Shown here: piece after piece, positions 1 through 8,918 of the stretch
Layout: every line of letters starts with the position of its first letter
Position numbering within the stretch: the stretch's first letter is position 1
NCBI RefSeq assembly: GCF_900182785.1
Contig: NZ_FXTS01000001.1
Coordinates: 434,001 to 498,000, forward strand
Origin: Oceanospirillum linum
GTDB taxonomy: Bacteria; Pseudomonadota; Gammaproteobacteria; Pseudomonadales; Halomonadaceae
Length of the DNA: 64,000 nt
Direction: 5' to 3'
Translations under genes and position numbers: made by a program
Notes under the pieces: generated by a model
Told to the model about the DNA's origin: nothing
Databases searched by the model: none
The model's input: only the letters and a program-made list of their open reading frames with translations

Positions 1-135
1 CCTCTTCTGGATGCTCTTCAGGAAAACCTAAACCTGATCATCACTCCGCATAATGCCTGGATTTCCCAGCATGCCCGACAGAATATTATCGATCAGACCA
101 CAAGATCGATCCAAACCTTTACCCAAACTCAGTGA
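1..135 (+). CDS. C-terminal end of a D-2-hydroxyacid dehydrogenase (partial)
   Basis: The open frame runs from the window edge to TGA at 133-135 and encodes the last 44 residues of a protein. The residues include ITPHNAW followed by a run ending in a helix before the terminus. ITPH followed by an Ala-Trp pair is the usual C-terminal signature of NAD-dependent D-2-hydroxyacid dehydrogenases (glycerate, lactate or phosphoglycerate type), where the His is the catalytic acid/base. The substrate cannot be told from this fragment. The stop lies 15 bases before the rsuA start, so the two genes may be co-transcribed. Confidence 0.6.
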   Translation, partial: PLLDALQENLNLIITPHNAWISQHARQNIIDQTTRSIQTFTQTQ

Positions 136-150
136 GTAACTAACTTAACT

Positions 151-849
151 ATGCGTCTTGATAAGTTTATTTGTCACCACACAGGAATCTCACGCGCCGA
201 AGCCAAACGGGTTTTACGCCAGGGGATGGTCACCTTTGATGAACAGGTGGTGAAAGACCCTGGTTTCAAAGTCAGTAACGATATGGAAATTGAGCTGAAT
301 GGCCAGATTCTCGGCGCGGTCAAACCACGTTATTTTATGCTCAACAAAATGGCAAACACACTGTGTTCTACCCTTGACGAGGAATATCCATCAGTACTTA
401 GTGACATGGACCTCCCGCACACTAAAGGGCTTCACATTGCAGGGCGTTTGGATGTCGATACTACAGGCCTGGTGCTTATAACGGATGATGGCCAATGGTC
501 TCATCAGATCACATCACCCAAAAAAGCATGCATGAAACGCTATCGTGCATGGCTTGCAGAACCACTGGTGGCAGATGCCGAGCATCAGTTTACAAAAGGT
601 GTCCAGCTGCATAATGAGCGTGAGTTAACCAAACCGGCCATTCTGGAGCGTATAACCGATACAGAAGTGTTATTGAGCATCAGCGAAGGGAAGTATCACC
701 AGGTTAAACGTATGTTCGCCGCTGTGGATAATAAGGTGATACAGCTGCACCGGGAGCAGATTGGTGCAATCTGCCTTGATCCGGAACTGAGTGAAGGAGA
801 ATGGAGAGAGCTGACTGACAACGAAATAAAAAGCGTCTGGTCAAAGTAG
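151..849 (+). CDS. rsuA: 16S rRNA pseudouridine(516) synthase RsuA
   Basis: This 232-residue protein matches the RsuA family, which converts U516 of 16S rRNA to pseudouridine during small-subunit assembly. The N-terminus (residues 1-50, MRLDKFI...SRAEAKRVLRQG) is an S4-type RNA-binding domain. The catalytic motif GRLDVDTTGL lies at about residues 97-106, with the nucleophilic Asp in LDVDT. A C-terminal motif GKYHQVKRMF is typical of the RsuA/RluB/E/F branch. Length agrees with the family (about 230). It follows the dehydrogenase closely and converges on the patatin-like gene downstream. Function is from established family knowledge; the uridine specificity is inferred from the close overall match to RsuA. 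Confidence 0.9.
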   Translation: MRLDKFICHHTGISRAEAKRVLRQGMVTFDEQVVKDPGFKVSNDMEIELNGQILGAVKPRYFMLNKMANTLCSTLDEEYPSVLSDMDLPHTKGLHIAGRLDVDTTGLVLITDDGQWSHQITSPKKACMKRYRAWLAEPLVADAEHQFTKGVQLHNERELTKPAILERITDTEVLLSISEGKYHQVKRMFAAVDNKVIQLHREQIGAICLDPELSEGEWRELTDNEIKSVWSK

Positions 850-880
850 TTAACACACTCTACGTGGAAATTTCGCTATA

Positions 881-906
881 GCAGAAGGTGGTCGCCCACT
901 TTCTGC
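881..906. terminator. Convergent-gene hairpin between rsuA and the lipase gene
   Basis: An 11-bp inverted repeat (881-891 with 896-906, one G-T pair) with a 4-base loop sits between the two converging genes. There is no T-run on either side, so it is at best a weak or Rho-assisted terminator. Confidence 0.4.
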
Positions 907-914
907 AAAGCTTA

Positions 915-1853
915 TCAGGCCTCATGCTCCTGTGGAATAACCACCTGTTGCTCTTGCTTGCAGTCATCAGACTTTAAAGCCTTCAGGCACTTCTCAGCCC
1001 GCTCGTAGCCAAGGTCAATCATCTCTGTAGCCCGGTTAAATTCCAATGTTCCACAGGCATTCCTGGCAATATCCACCACCAGATCCGGGGGATAAACCGC
1101 CAGTTTCTGGCGGGCAAGAGTACTCTGCATCGCATCAAATGCCTGGTTAGCAACATCGTAGGCGGACCAGTCCCGCTCCTGTTTATCCGACTCCGTCCTT
1201 TGAAAGCCCTTAAAGAAGCGAGAGATTTTATTTTGCAGATCCGGGTTATCATTCTGTTCGATAGCAATCGATTGGCGCGGCATGGAAAACTCCTCCTGAA
1301 CGGAAGCCCCCAGATTAACCGCAATTGTCAGATCAGTTTTATCACTAAACGTTGGAGCGATAGGCACCGGATTCAGGACACCGCCATCGATAAGTGTCAG
1401 GCCATCCAGCTGTACTGGTGTAAAAAATAGCGGCAAAGAAATTGATGCCCGAATCGCCTGAAAAAGAGATCCCGAATTGAGCCAGACCTCACGCTCTGCC
1501 TGAATGTCTGTTGCCACTGCGGTATAACATATCGGAAGCTCTTCAATCGTCTGATCACCCACAAGGTCCGTTAGGGTACTGATAATTTTGTCCCCTTTAA
1601 TCAAACCTCCACGCCCCCAGGAAATATCCATCAGGGTGACCATATTTGCCTTCGTTATAGCCCGGACCCATGCTTCAAACTCATCCAACTTTCCAGCAGC
1701 ATAAATCCCCCCCACCAAAGCCCCAATCGAACTGCCTGATACCGAAGCGATGGAAAAGCCATGCGCTTCAAGCCAGCGGATCACACCAATATGCGCAAGC
1801 CCTTTAGCACCACCACTACCTAAAACTAAGGACACTGTCTTTTTTGATTCCAT
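915..1853 (-). CDS. Patatin-like phospholipase family protein (RssA-like)
   Basis: The protein begins MESKKTVSLVLGSGGAKGLAH and belongs to the bacterial patatin family of serine lipid acyl hydrolases. Visible catalytic elements are the oxyanion Gly-rich loop GSGGAKG near residue 12, the nucleophile elbow GSSIG (GxSxG) near residue 41, and the Asp of the dyad in DGGV near residue 157. The length (312 residues) matches RssA-type proteins. A longer frame back to 1907 exists, but it would start at TTG and add a hydrophobic stretch; ATG at 1853 has a GAGG element upstream and puts the first beta strand at the normal place. The physiological substrate is unknown. It reads alone, away from the HD-GYP gene. 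Confidence 0.8.
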   Translation of the reverse strand: MESKKTVSLVLGSGGAKGLAHIGVIRWLEAHGFSIASVSGSSIGALVGGIYAAGKLDEFEAWVRAITKANMVTLMDISWGRGGLIKGDKIISTLTDLVGDQTIEELPICYTAVATDIQAEREVWLNSGSLFQAIRASISLPLFFTPVQLDGLTLIDGGVLNPVPIAPTFSDKTDLTIAVNLGASVQEEFSMPRQSIAIEQNDNPDLQNKISRFFKGFQRTESDKQERDWSAYDVANQAFDAMQSTLARQKLAVYPPDLVVDIARNACGTLEFNRATEMIDLGYERAEKCLKALKSDDCKQEQQVVIPQEHEA

Positions 1854-2003
1854 AAACTCTACACGCCTCGAAATAATCACCACCACAAGCGATATGAACA
1901 TAAGCAAAATATATACCTTGGTCTATATTAGCTATTTATTAGTCCCCAAGTTCAATTCATACATTTAAAATTCATTTTTAACCAAAAACATAAGGAAATA
2001 AGC

Positions 2004-4877
2004 ATGAAGCTTATCCGTCAGGGCATATCACTTCAGTGGTTGATAGGTGGAGCGATGTTCTGCGCCATGCTTCTGCTTAGTACTTTATTAGTTATTCAAA
2101 ATTATCAAAACAACAAAAATGCGCTTCTTGTCGCCACAGCGGAATCCGCCAAACAGCTTAGCGACACCTTAAATGAAAAAGCCAAACGCTTAACAGGTCC
2201 AGCTCAAAGCGCCCTGCAAATTCTCAGTTACGACCCTCTTCTGACCGCTAAAACCCTTGAAGCCAGACAACAGCGTCTTCCGGTACTGTTTGAAACACTT
2301 GACTCAAATGATGTACTGAGCGCCATTTATGCAGGATACAGCACCGGTGAATTTTTTCTGCTCAGGAAGCTAAATAACCAGGTCATGCTCAGAAAATTTG
2401 ACGCCCCTGAAAACACAGCCTTTCTGCTTCAGACGCTATCGCTGCGACCAGACGGCATAGGTCAAGGCATGAAAAAGATATGGTTCTTCTATGATAAAAA
2501 CCAAAACCTTCTCAGCAAAATAAATAAACCTGACTACGAATACGACCCCAGAACACGCGACTGGTTTAACAGGGCCCTGGAAAGCGAAGACCAAATACTA
2601 ACCAGCCCTTATCTCTTTTTCAGTACCCGGGAAATCGGTATCACACTGGCAAAAAGAGGACACAATACTCAAAACACAATCGGTATGGATGCATCCGTCA
2701 CTGATTTAGCCGCACAAATAGCGATGTTAAAACTGACATCCGGCAGTGAACTGGTAGCTGTTGATGAAAAAAACAATATTTTAGCCCACGCCGATACAGA
2801 GAAGATGATTGTTCAGGAGGATAAATATTACCGAATGAACACGCTTGAGGAGCTGGAAAGCCCCGTACTCAGAATGATTTCGGAGGATAACCTGGCCGCC
2901 AATGAGCTCAAACGTTTTAACACAAAAGACCAGGAATGGTATGGGCTTTGGATTCCAATTACAGGCCTCAGTGAACAAAATATAAAAGTATTGTTAGCAA
3001 TCCCTTCAAATGAGCTTTTAGCCAACGCCAAAGATATTATTTTAAACCAGACTCTGTGGACCATCGTCGTTATTCTTATGCTTCTGTTGCTGGGTTTATA
3101 TGGTGGTGCTCGTATCGGCCGGGCCTTCAGACAGCTTACAGAGCAGGTCAGGGCGCTATCCGGTTTTGATTTTAGCTCTCAGGTGCAGATTCGATCTGAT
3201 ATTAAAGAGGCAAAAGAGCTCAGTAGAGTTGTGGGTAATATGTCCCGCACGATTGATAGCTTCCAGGCCATTAGTCTCTGCCTCAATAGAGAAAATGATC
3301 TGGAGAAAATGCTCGACGGAGTATTAGAGAACCTGGTCACAGCTACAGGCATGTCCACTGGGGCTATCTATCTCTACCAGCCGGAAAAGCATCACTTTTC
3401 CCTTACCAGCACCACCGTTGAAACCGGCTTCCCAGAAGTACTAACAGAACAGGGTCAGGACGACTCCAGTATCCTCCACCACACACTAGAGCAGCTTGAA
3501 ACGCCGAAGAACAGTCTGGTTATCTCTCTCAGAAAACGGGATAACAGCCTAGAGGGGCTGCTCGTTATGCATTGGAAAAAAGCGCCGAAAAATAAAAAAG
3601 CCCTGATTCGTTTTGTTTCAGAATTAGCTGGCTCAGCAGCAGTCGCCATTGAGACGCGACGACTTATTGACGGTCAAAAAGAACTGATCGAGGGTATTTT
3701 GCACTTACTTGCCGATGCCATTGATGCCAAATCTCCCTACACAAGTGGCCACTGTGAACGAGTGCCTCAACTGGCGCTACAGCTGATTGATACTCTCTCA
3801 GAGCAAACAGAAGGCCGTTTCGCAGACTTCAGCCTGTCCACTCAGGATAAAGAAGCCTTCCGTATTGCAGCATGGCTACATGATTGTGGGAAAATTCTAA
3901 GCCCAGAGCACGTCATTGATAAGGCCACACGACTGGAAACTATATTTAACCGCATACACGAAATCCGCACTCGCTTTGAAGTACTATGGCGGGATGCCGA
4001 AATTCACTATTGGCAGCAACGGGCTGCCGGTGAGCCGGAAGATGAACTTAAAATTGAACTTGAGCAGCGGCAACAGCAACTTCAGGCACAATTCTATTTA
4101 ATAGCTAAAGCAAATGAAGGTGCAGAATCCACATCGGCAGATGCAGCCGCTCAGATCCATGAAATCGGCGATCAAACATGGCTACGTCACTTTGATAACA
4201 CCCTAGGCCTTGCCCATGAGGAGCTCACACGCTTACTGAAAACGCCGCAGCCAACACTGCCAGCCAAAGAAAAACTACTGGAAGATAAGCCAGAACATAT
4301 TATGTCCTGGGATGAAAAGCGCCGCCCGCCAGTTGAAAGTAACAACCCTGATAATATCTGGGGCTTTGATATGCAGCTACCGGAATACTCCGTCAATTTT
4401 GGCGAACGTTACAACCTGACCATACCTTTTGGCACCCTGACCAATGAAGAACGCTTTAAAATTAATGAGCATATCGTCCATACCATTATTATGCTGAGTA
4501 CCCTGCCATTACCTGATCACCTTAAGCGAATTCCAGAAATAGCCGGCAACCACCATGAACGGACTGACGGCCAGGGCTACCCGAGAAAACTCCTGAGCCA
4601 TGAGATGGCTCCGGAAGAGAAAGTGATGGCCGTGGCTGATATTTTTGAGGCACTGACCGCGTCTGACCGCCCCTACAAAAAGCCAAAAACCGTGAGCGAG
4701 TCACTAAGTATTATGGTCAATATGTCCCTTAACGGACACATTGACTCAGAGCTGCTCAGTACACTTTTGCAGGCTAAAAGCTTTTCCGGCTACGCCAACG
4801 AGTTTCTCTCCGAGGAACAGAATGACAAAGTGGATTACCCGGCACTGATCGAACAGCTAAATACTCCACAGCCGTAA
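2004..4877 (+). CDS. Membrane cyclic-di-GMP phosphodiesterase: Cache, HAMP, GAF, HD-GYP
   Basis: This 957-residue protein has an N-terminal transmembrane helix (about 10-35), a long periplasmic Cache-type sensor (about 40-345), a second transmembrane helix (about 350-372), a HAMP region, a GAF-like domain (about 425-555) and a C-terminal HD-GYP domain. The HD pair is His626-Asp627 in LHDCGKI and the GYP half reads HHERTDGQGYP at 850-860, so metal ligands and the substrate loop look intact. HD-GYP enzymes hydrolyse cyclic-di-GMP. The two halves are 224 residues apart because a charged insertion of very roughly 150 residues separates them. The start has AAGGAAATAAGC ahead of ATG. The sensed ligand is not predictable. 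Confidence 0.85.
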   Translation: MKLIRQGISLQWLIGGAMFCAMLLLSTLLVIQNYQNNKNALLVATAESAKQLSDTLNEKAKRLTGPAQSALQILSYDPLLTAKTLEARQQRLPVLFETLDSNDVLSAIYAGYSTGEFFLLRKLNNQVMLRKFDAPENTAFLLQTLSLRPDGIGQGMKKIWFFYDKNQNLLSKINKPDYEYDPRTRDWFNRALESEDQILTSPYLFFSTREIGITLAKRGHNTQNTIGMDASVTDLAAQIAMLKLTSGSELVAVDEKNNILAHADTEKMIVQEDKYYRMNTLEELESPVLRMISEDNLAANELKRFNTKDQEWYGLWIPITGLSEQNIKVLLAIPSNELLANAKDIILNQTLWTIVVILMLLLLGLYGGARIGRAFRQLTEQVRALSGFDFSSQVQIRSDIKEAKELSRVVGNMSRTIDSFQAISLCLNRENDLEKMLDGVLENLVTATGMSTGAIYLYQPEKHHFSLTSTTVETGFPEVLTEQGQDDSSILHHTLEQLETPKNSLVISLRKRDNSLEGLLVMHWKKAPKNKKALIRFVSELAGSAAVAIETRRLIDGQKELIEGILHLLADAIDAKSPYTSGHCERVPQLALQLIDTLSEQTEGRFADFSLSTQDKEAFRIAAWLHDCGKILSPEHVIDKATRLETIFNRIHEIRTRFEVLWRDAEIHYWQQRAAGEPEDELKIELEQRQQQLQAQFYLIAKANEGAESTSADAAAQIHEIGDQTWLRHFDNTLGLAHEELTRLLKTPQPTLPAKEKLLEDKPEHIMSWDEKRRPPVESNNPDNIWGFDMQLPEYSVNFGERYNLTIPFGTLTNEERFKINEHIVHTIIMLSTLPLPDHLKRIPEIAGNHHERTDGQGYPRKLLSHEMAPEEKVMAVADIFEALTASDRPYKKPKTVSESLSIMVNMSLNGHIDSELLSTLLQAKSFSGYANEFLSEEQNDKVDYPALIEQLNTPQP

Positions 4878-4893
4878 CCTGTCTGACAGGTAT

Positions 4894-4923
4894 AAAAAAA
4901 CCGCCACCCCAAATGGGTGGCGG
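4894..4923 (-). terminator. Rho-independent terminator, minus-strand orientation
   Basis: A 9-bp stem (4901-4909 with 4915-4923) is followed, on the minus strand, by seven T residues. It would end transcription of the zinc-ribbon gene from the right and may also act as a hairpin behind the HD-GYP gene. Confidence 0.75.
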
Positions 4924-5183
4924 CTGTTGCACTAATAAGGAACCTTCATGAAAAACAGGCTTTGACAAACCTGCGTCTTGCTACGCTTATTGCAGAAGAT
5001 TAGAAGCCGGAAAGCCGGAACAGTTCCTGAATATTTTGTTAACTCCGGTATTAATAATCGATCAAAACCCCCTTATTTATTATTTTTATTAATCCACACC
5101 ACGCACATGCATATAGACTACGAAAAACCCTACTTTTTAAGCGCCGCTACTTTAGGGAGATTACAACACCGGTAACTGCTGTT
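4924..5183. other. 260-bp gap without a supported gene
   Basis: This stretch lies between the HD-GYP gene and the zinc-ribbon gene. It holds a TTGACA hexamer at 4962-4967 with only a poor -10 (CTTATT, 18-base spacer) and an AT-rich segment around 5060-5100. The one open frame of any length has no plausible start or ribosome site. It marks the left edge of the accessory block. Confidence 0.5.
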
Positions 5184-5384
5184 TTAAAAAGGCTTAATTT
5201 TTGTAAGTAACTTAAATTCATCCCAAATATTCAAAGGCTTCTTGATGGTAGCCGAGCTACACTCGGGACAGTTGTATTGAGGCATTTCCATTGGCGATAT
5301 GATCACATCAGACATTGGAGCAACCACCTGGCTCCATCTACAGTTTGGGCAGATGCGTTTATAAGGTTCCGGTTTCACAGGCAT
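5184..5384 (-). CDS. Small zinc-ribbon protein, divergent from the accessory operon
   Basis: The product has 66 residues with two CxxC knuckles (CPNC at about 13-16 and CPEC at about 39-42), the layout of a four-Cys zinc ribbon. It has no signal peptide. A very good ribosome site (GAGGAGT, 5 bases before ATG) supports it as a real gene. It is transcribed away from the ATPase operon from a shared 233-bp intergenic region that carries several inverted repeats, so common regulation is plausible. The function is unknown; zinc-ribbon miniproteins often act as nucleic-acid or protein adaptors. Being part of the neighbouring system is inferred from position only. Confidence 0.7.
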   Translation of the reverse strand: MPVKPEPYKRICPNCRWSQVVAPMSDVIISPMEMPQYNCPECSSATIKKPLNIWDEFKLLTKIKPF

Positions 5385-5453
5385 AAGCTACTCCTCGTTT
5401 TGGTTGTTTTATCCGCAATAGTCGCTTCCCATTCCCAAGGCTAATCGCTTATG

Positions 5454-5538
5454 CGACACATGATGTCGTCCGGCGTTGTTAGTCTATGTCATAGACAGCC
5501 CGATGAACGTTGTCTATTACCACAAAGACAGAGTGTCT
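5454..5538. promoter_or_regulatory. Cluster of TGTC/GACA inverted repeats (candidate operators)
   Basis: Between the divergent zinc-ribbon and ATPase genes lie: CGACA/TGTCG with a 5-base gap (5454-5468); a perfect 7+1+7 palindrome GTCTATG-T-CATAGAC (5482-5496); ATAGACA (5491-5497) facing TGTCTAT (5511-5517); and AGACA/TGTCT with a 3-base gap (5526-5538). A half-site close to TGTCTAT therefore recurs at least four times in 85 bp. This is what a cooperative repressor site looks like. The WYL-domain regulator at the far end of the block is the obvious candidate ligand, which is inference. No clear -35/-10 pair was found. Confidence 0.55.
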
Positions 5539-5617
5539 GCATGGAGGGGGTATTACACAATATGGTATCGTAAATCCGCCGCCCCCTTTCAGATAGCCAC
5601 CGTTTAAAGGAATGATA

Positions 5618-8600
5618 ATGGACTCCTCTTTAATAATAGAAAATAAAAATCAGGAACTAGAAAGAAGTATTCAAGATATCACTCAGTCTTGGGATATGCC
5701 TGTTTTGAATAAACCACAAGTCAAACCTCTTATTCCTGCAGAGCAACTGGAGTATCGTTTTTTCCGTATTTCAGAAATCAGTGAAGATAAAGCTGAAGGG
5801 TACCGCCTTGCGATGGCTAATGTACTTTCAATTTTAAATGATTCTGCAGCATCGTTGGCGTACCTGCTGAATGGCACACCTGAAGGTATTGAGCTGTATA
5901 TTGGTGTTGTTAGCCAGGATTCAGCTATTACCTATGAAGCTTCCAAGCTACTTGAAGGCGCTCTAAAGGGTAATTTTCCTGGAGTACAGCTGGAAAAAGT
6001 CCAAGGAGACACGTCTTTCCAAGAGATGATGAGTCAAAGCCGTTATTTAGGTGTTGTTCAGGGTGTTCCTTCATTTAATGAGCAGGCGCAGGAAGCAAAT
6101 CAAGAGGATGTACAGGGTGTTGAGCGTTTGGTGAACTCATTGACTGGAGGGTACTGGCAAATGTTGGTAATTGCAGAATCCGGCTCTGACGATGAGATCA
6201 AAGAGATTCTGAACCAGGTTTATGATCTGTCCACCAATCTGTCTGAAATGGCCAAGCGCTCCATTCAAAAGACAGAGAATAAGGGTACGTCTACCAGTCG
6301 AACGGAGGGTACAACGGAAGGAGATAATACTGGCTGGAGTAACTCTAAAAATACAAATGAAAGTAAGTCTGAAAATGAAGGTTGGAGCCTAACCAAAAGT
6401 GAGAATATAGGGCAGAGTTCAGGTAGTTCAGAGACTACGAGTACATCCACAAATAAAGGCACCTCCTATTCCACTAATAGAGGCACTTCCTCCTCTACTA
6501 ATAAAGCTACCTCCGCCCCTGCTTCCGCCGGCAAAGGTACGTCTAACTCAATCAATAAGGGAAGCTCCAGCTCCACTACTGAAGGCAGCTCTATCTCTAT
6601 CAATAAAGGCACTTCCACTTCTACCAATAAAAGCACCTCTACCAATAAAGGCACAACGGATGGAAAAACAGGTGGTAGTAGTACCAGTTTCTCAACAGGT
6701 GAGACCAAAAGTGAATCCGGCGGTAAAAATTGGTCCAATAATTCATCAGATATGGAAGGCACAAGTCACAGCCAAGGGATATCTTTTACCCAAGAACGAG
6801 TTAATAAAAGTATTGAAGAGCTGCAAAAACATTTGAGTGAGCAGGTGATCGAGCGTTTTCGGCTTGGACGTAGCAAAGGTATGTTCCGTACCGCTGTGTA
6901 TCTGAGTGCGCCAGATAAGCGCAGCTTCCAAATATTGAGAGAGAGCGTGCGTTCTATCTTTCAGGGTAGTCAGGCTACAGCTACCCCTTTGAAAGTCTTC
7001 AAACTGGCTGAAAATGTTCGTCAATTAGGTGATATTCTACAATTACATGTAATAATGCCTAGACAAGTTATCAGTAAAGCATCTTTGTTGGTTAATAGCA
7101 TTCCAGCCCGTAAATCTGGGCAGCTGGATATGGCCACTTGGCTTAATACCAAGGAGCTCGCCCTGTACACGGGTATACCCACCAAAGAGTTACCGGGGAT
7201 TGTACTGCGAAAAAGTGTTAATTTCGCCGTGAACACGCTACCGGTAAAAGATCTGGCACTCAGCATTGGCCATATTGTGCATCATGGTCGTCTGTTAAAA
7301 GCCAGCCCGCTGCAACTTAGTAAGCAGGATCTGAACAAACACGTTTTTGTTACCGGGGTAACCGGTTCCGGTAAAACCACAACCTGTATGCAGCTACTGG
7401 AAAGCTCTGGCCTGCCTTTTATGGTAATTGAACCGGCCAAAACAGAGTACCGCGCCCTGCATGAACGTAATCTGAATGTAGAGTACTACCTGCCGGGTCG
7501 CGAAGAGATTACACCCTTCCGGCTGAACCCTTTTGAGCTGGTCCATCCCAGACAGAATCTGGCCGGGCATATCAGTGTGCTGACCTCAACCCTGACCACT
7601 GTCTACCCGATGGAAGCCGCCATGCCGCAGCTGGTGGAAGAGGCGATTATTGCCGCCTATGTGGATAAAGGTTGGGACTTAAGCACCGGTGATAACCTCT
7701 TTTACGACAACCCCTGGGATGACTCCCTGCAAGGCTGCTGTTGGCCCACTTTCTCCGAGATGATCGCGCAACTGGATGACCTGATTAAATCCAAAGGTAT
7801 GGGGCAGGAGTTTGAAGAGAAATACCGGGGCTCTCTGGTTGCCCGCCTGACCAACCTGACACAGGGCATCAAAGGTCAGATGCTTAATACCCGTCGATCG
7901 ATCAACTTTGATGCCCTGCTGGATAAGCGGGTGGTGATCGAGCTGGAAGAGCAGAAAAGCGAACAGGACAAAGCTCTGCTGATGGGGTTAATTGTCACCC
8001 GTCTGGCCGAGTGTATGAAGCACCGTCATGCCAAAGATCCCGCGTTTCAGCACCTGACTCTGATTGAAGAGGCGCACCGTCTGCTGTCCAAACCGGAGCC
8101 CGGTGAGGCCGATGCCAAAAAGATGGGGGTAGAGATGTTTGCCAATATGTTGGCCGAGGTTCGTAAATACGGTGAAGGTCTGATTATTGCTGATCAGATT
8201 CCCAATAAGCTAATCTCCGATGTATTAAAAAATACTCATACGAAAATTGTCCACCGCCTCTTTGCTGCCGATGACCGAAATGCCATCGGTGACACCATGA
8301 ATTTAAATGATGAACAGAAAGATTTTTTACCGCTACTCCAAGCCGGTGAAACTGTTGTTTACTGCGGTGGTTGGCATGCACCGGTTCGAGCTCAAATTGA
8401 AGAACTAACGGAAACAGACGGCACTCCTCTGGCAGAGGACGCACTTAAGGTACTCGGTATGCGGCAAACCTGGCTGCAAAGAGAACAACTCTTCCCACAA
8501 CTGATGGCGACTGGCCTGGTGACCTCTGCGGAGCAACTGACAGAAGTGCAATATAAAGGCGGGCGTTTATTACGTTTGGCCTACCGTTGTGCAGCTGGCT

Positions 8601-8887
8601 TAACCGGTAAAAAAGTGGCTAAAGATACCGATAAGTTACTGGCCAACGTTAGAAAAGTCTTGGATAGCTTTTCAATACAGTTGGCACGGTTTAACCCACA
8701 AAGTGATACCGAATCGGTTTATCAGTGTCTTGAAGCTTTACTGGAAGATAGCGTGTTGCAGAGTGTGCCAGATGGGGTTATCGCAACAGTATTAACGCTG
8801 CTAAGTGAGATTAACATAGAAGAAGCTTCTTTAAGCCGTGAACAGAAAACACAGATTAAAGATGATTTCTTAGTGCTTTTTAATTAA
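5618..8887 (+). CDS. HerA/VirB4-like DUF87 P-loop ATPase with Ser/Thr-rich repeat linker
   Basis: The product has 1,089 residues. Residues 1-210 form a globular N-terminal region; about 222-390 is a low-complexity Ser/Thr/Asn/Gly/Lys segment with octapeptide repeats; the C-terminal two thirds is a HerA/FtsK/VirB4-type ATPase. Walker A is GVTGSGKT at 580-587 and Walker B is LTLIEEAH with the acidic pair at 817-818; the segment after it (EVRKYGEGLIIADQIP) is the usual sensor strand of this superfamily. Such ATPases form hexameric DNA or protein pumps. ATG at 5618 is preferred over ATG at 5612 because AAAGG sits 7 bases before it. It opens a seven-gene block. Composition shifts from AT-rich (5' third and end) to GC-richer in the ATPase core. 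The translocated substrate is unknown. Confidence 0.85.
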   Translation: MDSSLIIENKNQELERSIQDITQSWDMPVLNKPQVKPLIPAEQLEYRFFRISEISEDKAEGYRLAMANVLSILNDSAASLAYLLNGTPEGIELYIGVVSQDSAITYEASKLLEGALKGNFPGVQLEKVQGDTSFQEMMSQSRYLGVVQGVPSFNEQAQEANQEDVQGVERLVNSLTGGYWQMLVIAESGSDDEIKEILNQVYDLSTNLSEMAKRSIQKTENKGTSTSRTEGTTEGDNTGWSNSKNTNESKSENEGWSLTKSENIGQSSGSSETTSTSTNKGTSYSTNRGTSSSTNKATSAPASAGKGTSNSINKGSSSSTTEGSSISINKGTSTSTNKSTSTNKGTTDGKTGGSSTSFSTGETKSESGGKNWSNNSSDMEGTSHSQGISFTQERVNKSIEELQKHLSEQVIERFRLGRSKGMFRTAVYLSAPDKRSFQILRESVRSIFQGSQATATPLKVFKLAENVRQLGDILQLHVIMPRQVISKASLLVNSIPARKSGQLDMATWLNTKELALYTGIPTKELPGIVLRKSVNFAVNTLPVKDLALSIGHIVHHGRLLKASPLQLSKQDLNKHVFVTGVTGSGKTTTCMQLLESSGLPFMVIEPAKTEYRALHERNLNVEYYLPGREEITPFRLNPFELVHPRQNLAGHISVLTSTLTTVYPMEAAMPQLVEEAIIAAYVDKGWDLSTGDNLFYDNPWDDSLQGCCWPTFSEMIAQLDDLIKSKGMGQEFEEKYRGSLVARLTNLTQGIKGQMLNTRRSINFDALLDKRVVIELEEQKSEQDKALLMGLIVTRLAECMKHRHAKDPAFQHLTLIEEAHRLLSKPEPGEADAKKMGVEMFANMLAEVRKYGEGLIIADQIPNKLISDVLKNTHTKIVHRLFAADDRNAIGDTMNLNDEQKDFLPLLQAGETVVYCGGWHAPVRAQIEELTETDGTPLAEDALKVLGMRQTWLQREQLFPQLMATGLVTSAEQLTEVQYKGGRLLRLAYRCAAGLTGKKVAKDTDKLLANVRKVLDSFSIQLARFNPQSDTESVYQCLEALLEDSVLQSVPDGVIATVLTLLSEINIEEASLSREQKTQIKDDFLVLFN
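6422..6673 (+). repeat. Imperfect 24-bp tandem repeat coding for G-T/S-S-x-S-T/I-N-K octapeptides
   Basis: Units begin at 6458, 6482, 6506 (30 bp), 6536, 6560, 6584, 6608 and 6632 (18 bp), with more degenerate copies on both sides. They encode GTSYSTNR, GTSSSTNK, ATSAPASAGK, GTSNSINK, GSSSSTTE, GSSISINK, GTSTSTNK and STSTNK. The repeat stays in frame and forms an extended hydrophilic linker within the DUF87 ATPase. It can change copy number by slippage without breaking the gene. Confidence 0.9.
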
Positions 8888-8918
8888 TTCAATAACTAAT
8901 ACATTTTAGGAGAATTAC

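Noticed and set aside
4962..4991. TTGACA-like promoter on the plus strand
   Set aside because: The -10 is poor (CTTATT), the spacer is 18 bases and no gene or stable RNA follows within 600 bases.
4978..5175. 65-codon plus-strand frame left of the zinc-ribbon gene
   Set aside because: It has no ATG start, no ribosome site and no protein-like pattern.
6422..6673. CRISPR-like array
   Set aside because: The 24-bp repeats are contiguous, in frame and imperfect, without spacers; they encode a peptide repeat.
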